64,000 nt of DNA from Paracidovorax wautersii (GTDB lineage: Bacteria > Pseudomonadota > Gammaproteobacteria > Burkholderiales > Burkholderiaceae_C), in the NCBI RefSeq assembly GCF_900113035.1, contig NZ_FONX01000005.1, positions 186,001-250,000 on the forward strand, written 5' to 3'. The notes below the pieces were generated by a model. The model was not told the origin of the DNA. It ran no database searches and was given only the letters and a program-made list of their open reading frames with translations. Positions 63,433 through 64,000 of the stretch are shown here, piece after piece. The position numbers and the translations under genes are program-made. Each line of letters opens with the position of its first letter. Positions within the stretch are counted from its first letter, which is position 1.

Positions 63433-64000
63433 GCCACTTGTCCGCCGCCTGCTTCACGGCGCCGCGGCTGTCCATCAGGCCCCAGACGAACTGCATCACC
63501 CGGGTGTAGTCCGCATCGTCCTTGGGCATCAGGAAACCCAGCGTGTTGGTGGGCGTGAGCGGCGCGTCGATGAAGATCGCGGCGAGGCGCGGTTCGGCCT
63601 TGGCGTAGTGCAGTGCCTCGTAGGTCTCGGTGATCATCACGTCGCCCTGGCCTTCGGCGATCAGCGCGGGGATCTCTGCGTTCTTCTCGTGCGTGGCGAC
63701 CTGCGCGGCCTTGAGGTTCTGCAGCACGAAAGCCTCGTTGGTGCCGCCCGGGTTCTTGATGACGCGCACGCCGGGCTGGTTCAGGTCGGCCACGCTGCGG
63801 AACTTGCCCTGGTCGGCCGCGCGCACCAGCGCCACCTTGCCGAAGGGCGCATAGCCCGGGAGCATCTCGGCCTGGCGGATGCGGGCCACGTTGCGGGTGA
63901 TGCCGCCCACGGCCACGTCGAACTGGTCGGCCTGCAGGTCCTGCATCAGACGCGGCCAGCTGGTGGGCACGTATTGCACCTTCACGCCCAGCTCGCGGGC
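63425..64000 (-). CDS. transporter substrate-binding protein (SBP_bac_3), 5' end outside window
   Basis: The frame is open to the window edge, so the signal peptide and N-terminus are missing. The 191 visible residues have the type 3 binding fold: LQADQFDVAVGGITRNVARIR, VADLNQPGVRVIKNPGGTNE, and ALIAEGQGDVMITETYEALHYA. The INPGGTNE-like loop and end VWGLMDSRGAVKQAADKWL resemble periplasmic cyclohexadienyl dehydratase (PheC-like) and polar amino-acid binding proteins. Which of the two applies cannot be decided without the missing part. Confidence 0.85.
   Translation of the reverse strand, partial: ARELGVKVQYVPTSWPRLMQDLQADQFDVAVGGITRNVARIRQAEMLPGYAPFGKVALVRAADQGKFRSVADLNQPGVRVIKNPGGTNEAFVLQNLKAAQVATHEKNAEIPALIAEGQGDVMITETYEALHYAKAEPRLAAIFIDAPLTPTNTLGFLMPKDDADYTRVMQFVWGLMDSRGAVKQAADKWLK

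Overview
The window is GC-rich bacterial chromosome, almost fully coding, with short spacers and many ATGA-type overlaps. The gene content points to a betaproteobacterium of the family Comamonadaceae, most like Acidovorax or Paracidovorax. The signs are Bug-family periplasmic receptors, a phaC-phaA-phaB locus with an intracellular PHA depolymerase, an Entner-Doudoroff gluconate locus, the dapC-dapD-pilU-dapE-prmB order, and an interspersed repeat with an AGCGCTGCAGGC-like core. The genus is an inference. I saw no rRNA, tRNA or CRISPR array.

Layout. 1-4.2 kb: the end of a carboxylic-acid operon (MmgE/PrpD, CitE-like lyase, methyltransferase, Bug receptor, VOC protein). 4.3-7.9 kb: AEC exporter, pdxH, sodC, chaC-like and an OmpA-domain gene. 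8.0-16.2 kb: a TctD/TctE-type two-component system followed by a complete tripartite RND efflux set. 16.2-21.9 kb: gluconate catabolism (LacI-family regulator with two identical operators, gluconokinase, MFS carrier, edd, eda). 22-26.5 kb: small proteins, GNAT, gloA, a second Bug receptor and bioB. 26.9-38.2 kb: a propionyl-CoA to succinyl-CoA operon on the minus strand (mcm, meaB, pccB, pccA, ydcF-like, epimerase-like) with a divergent GntR regulator. Two nuclease genes sit inside this operon. 38.3-42.9 kb: dusA, a RelA/SpoT-domain synthetase, phaZ and an RnfB-like ferredoxin. 42.9-52.5 kb: a chemoreceptor, dapC, dapD, pilU, dapE, prmB and an ABC-F ATPase. 53-57 kb: the PHA synthesis genes. 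57.2-64 kb: pgeF, a maleylacetoacetate/maleylpyruvate isomerase, an FAA hydrolase, a NUDIX protein, an LRR-kinase fusion, a PPOX flavoprotein, an AraC regulator and a truncated binding protein.

How it fits together. Propionyl-CoA carboxylase needs biotin, and bioB lies just downstream of that operon on the same strand. MeaB protects the B12-dependent mutase. The PHA genes and phaZ control carbon storage. The gluconate locus feeds 6-phosphogluconate into the Entner-Doudoroff route.

Most unusual region. The propionate operon carries two unrelated, visibly AT-richer nuclease genes: a PDDEXK_4-type nuclease between pccB and pccA, and an Mrr-type restriction endonuclease between mcm and meaB. Both fit with almost no spacer (TAATG overlap; 1-bp gap), so they should be co-transcribed and probably translationally coupled to essential neighbours. 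The operon also begins with an unlisted 44-codon leader ORF coupled to mcm. A dispersed repeat has been captured in frame inside dapE.
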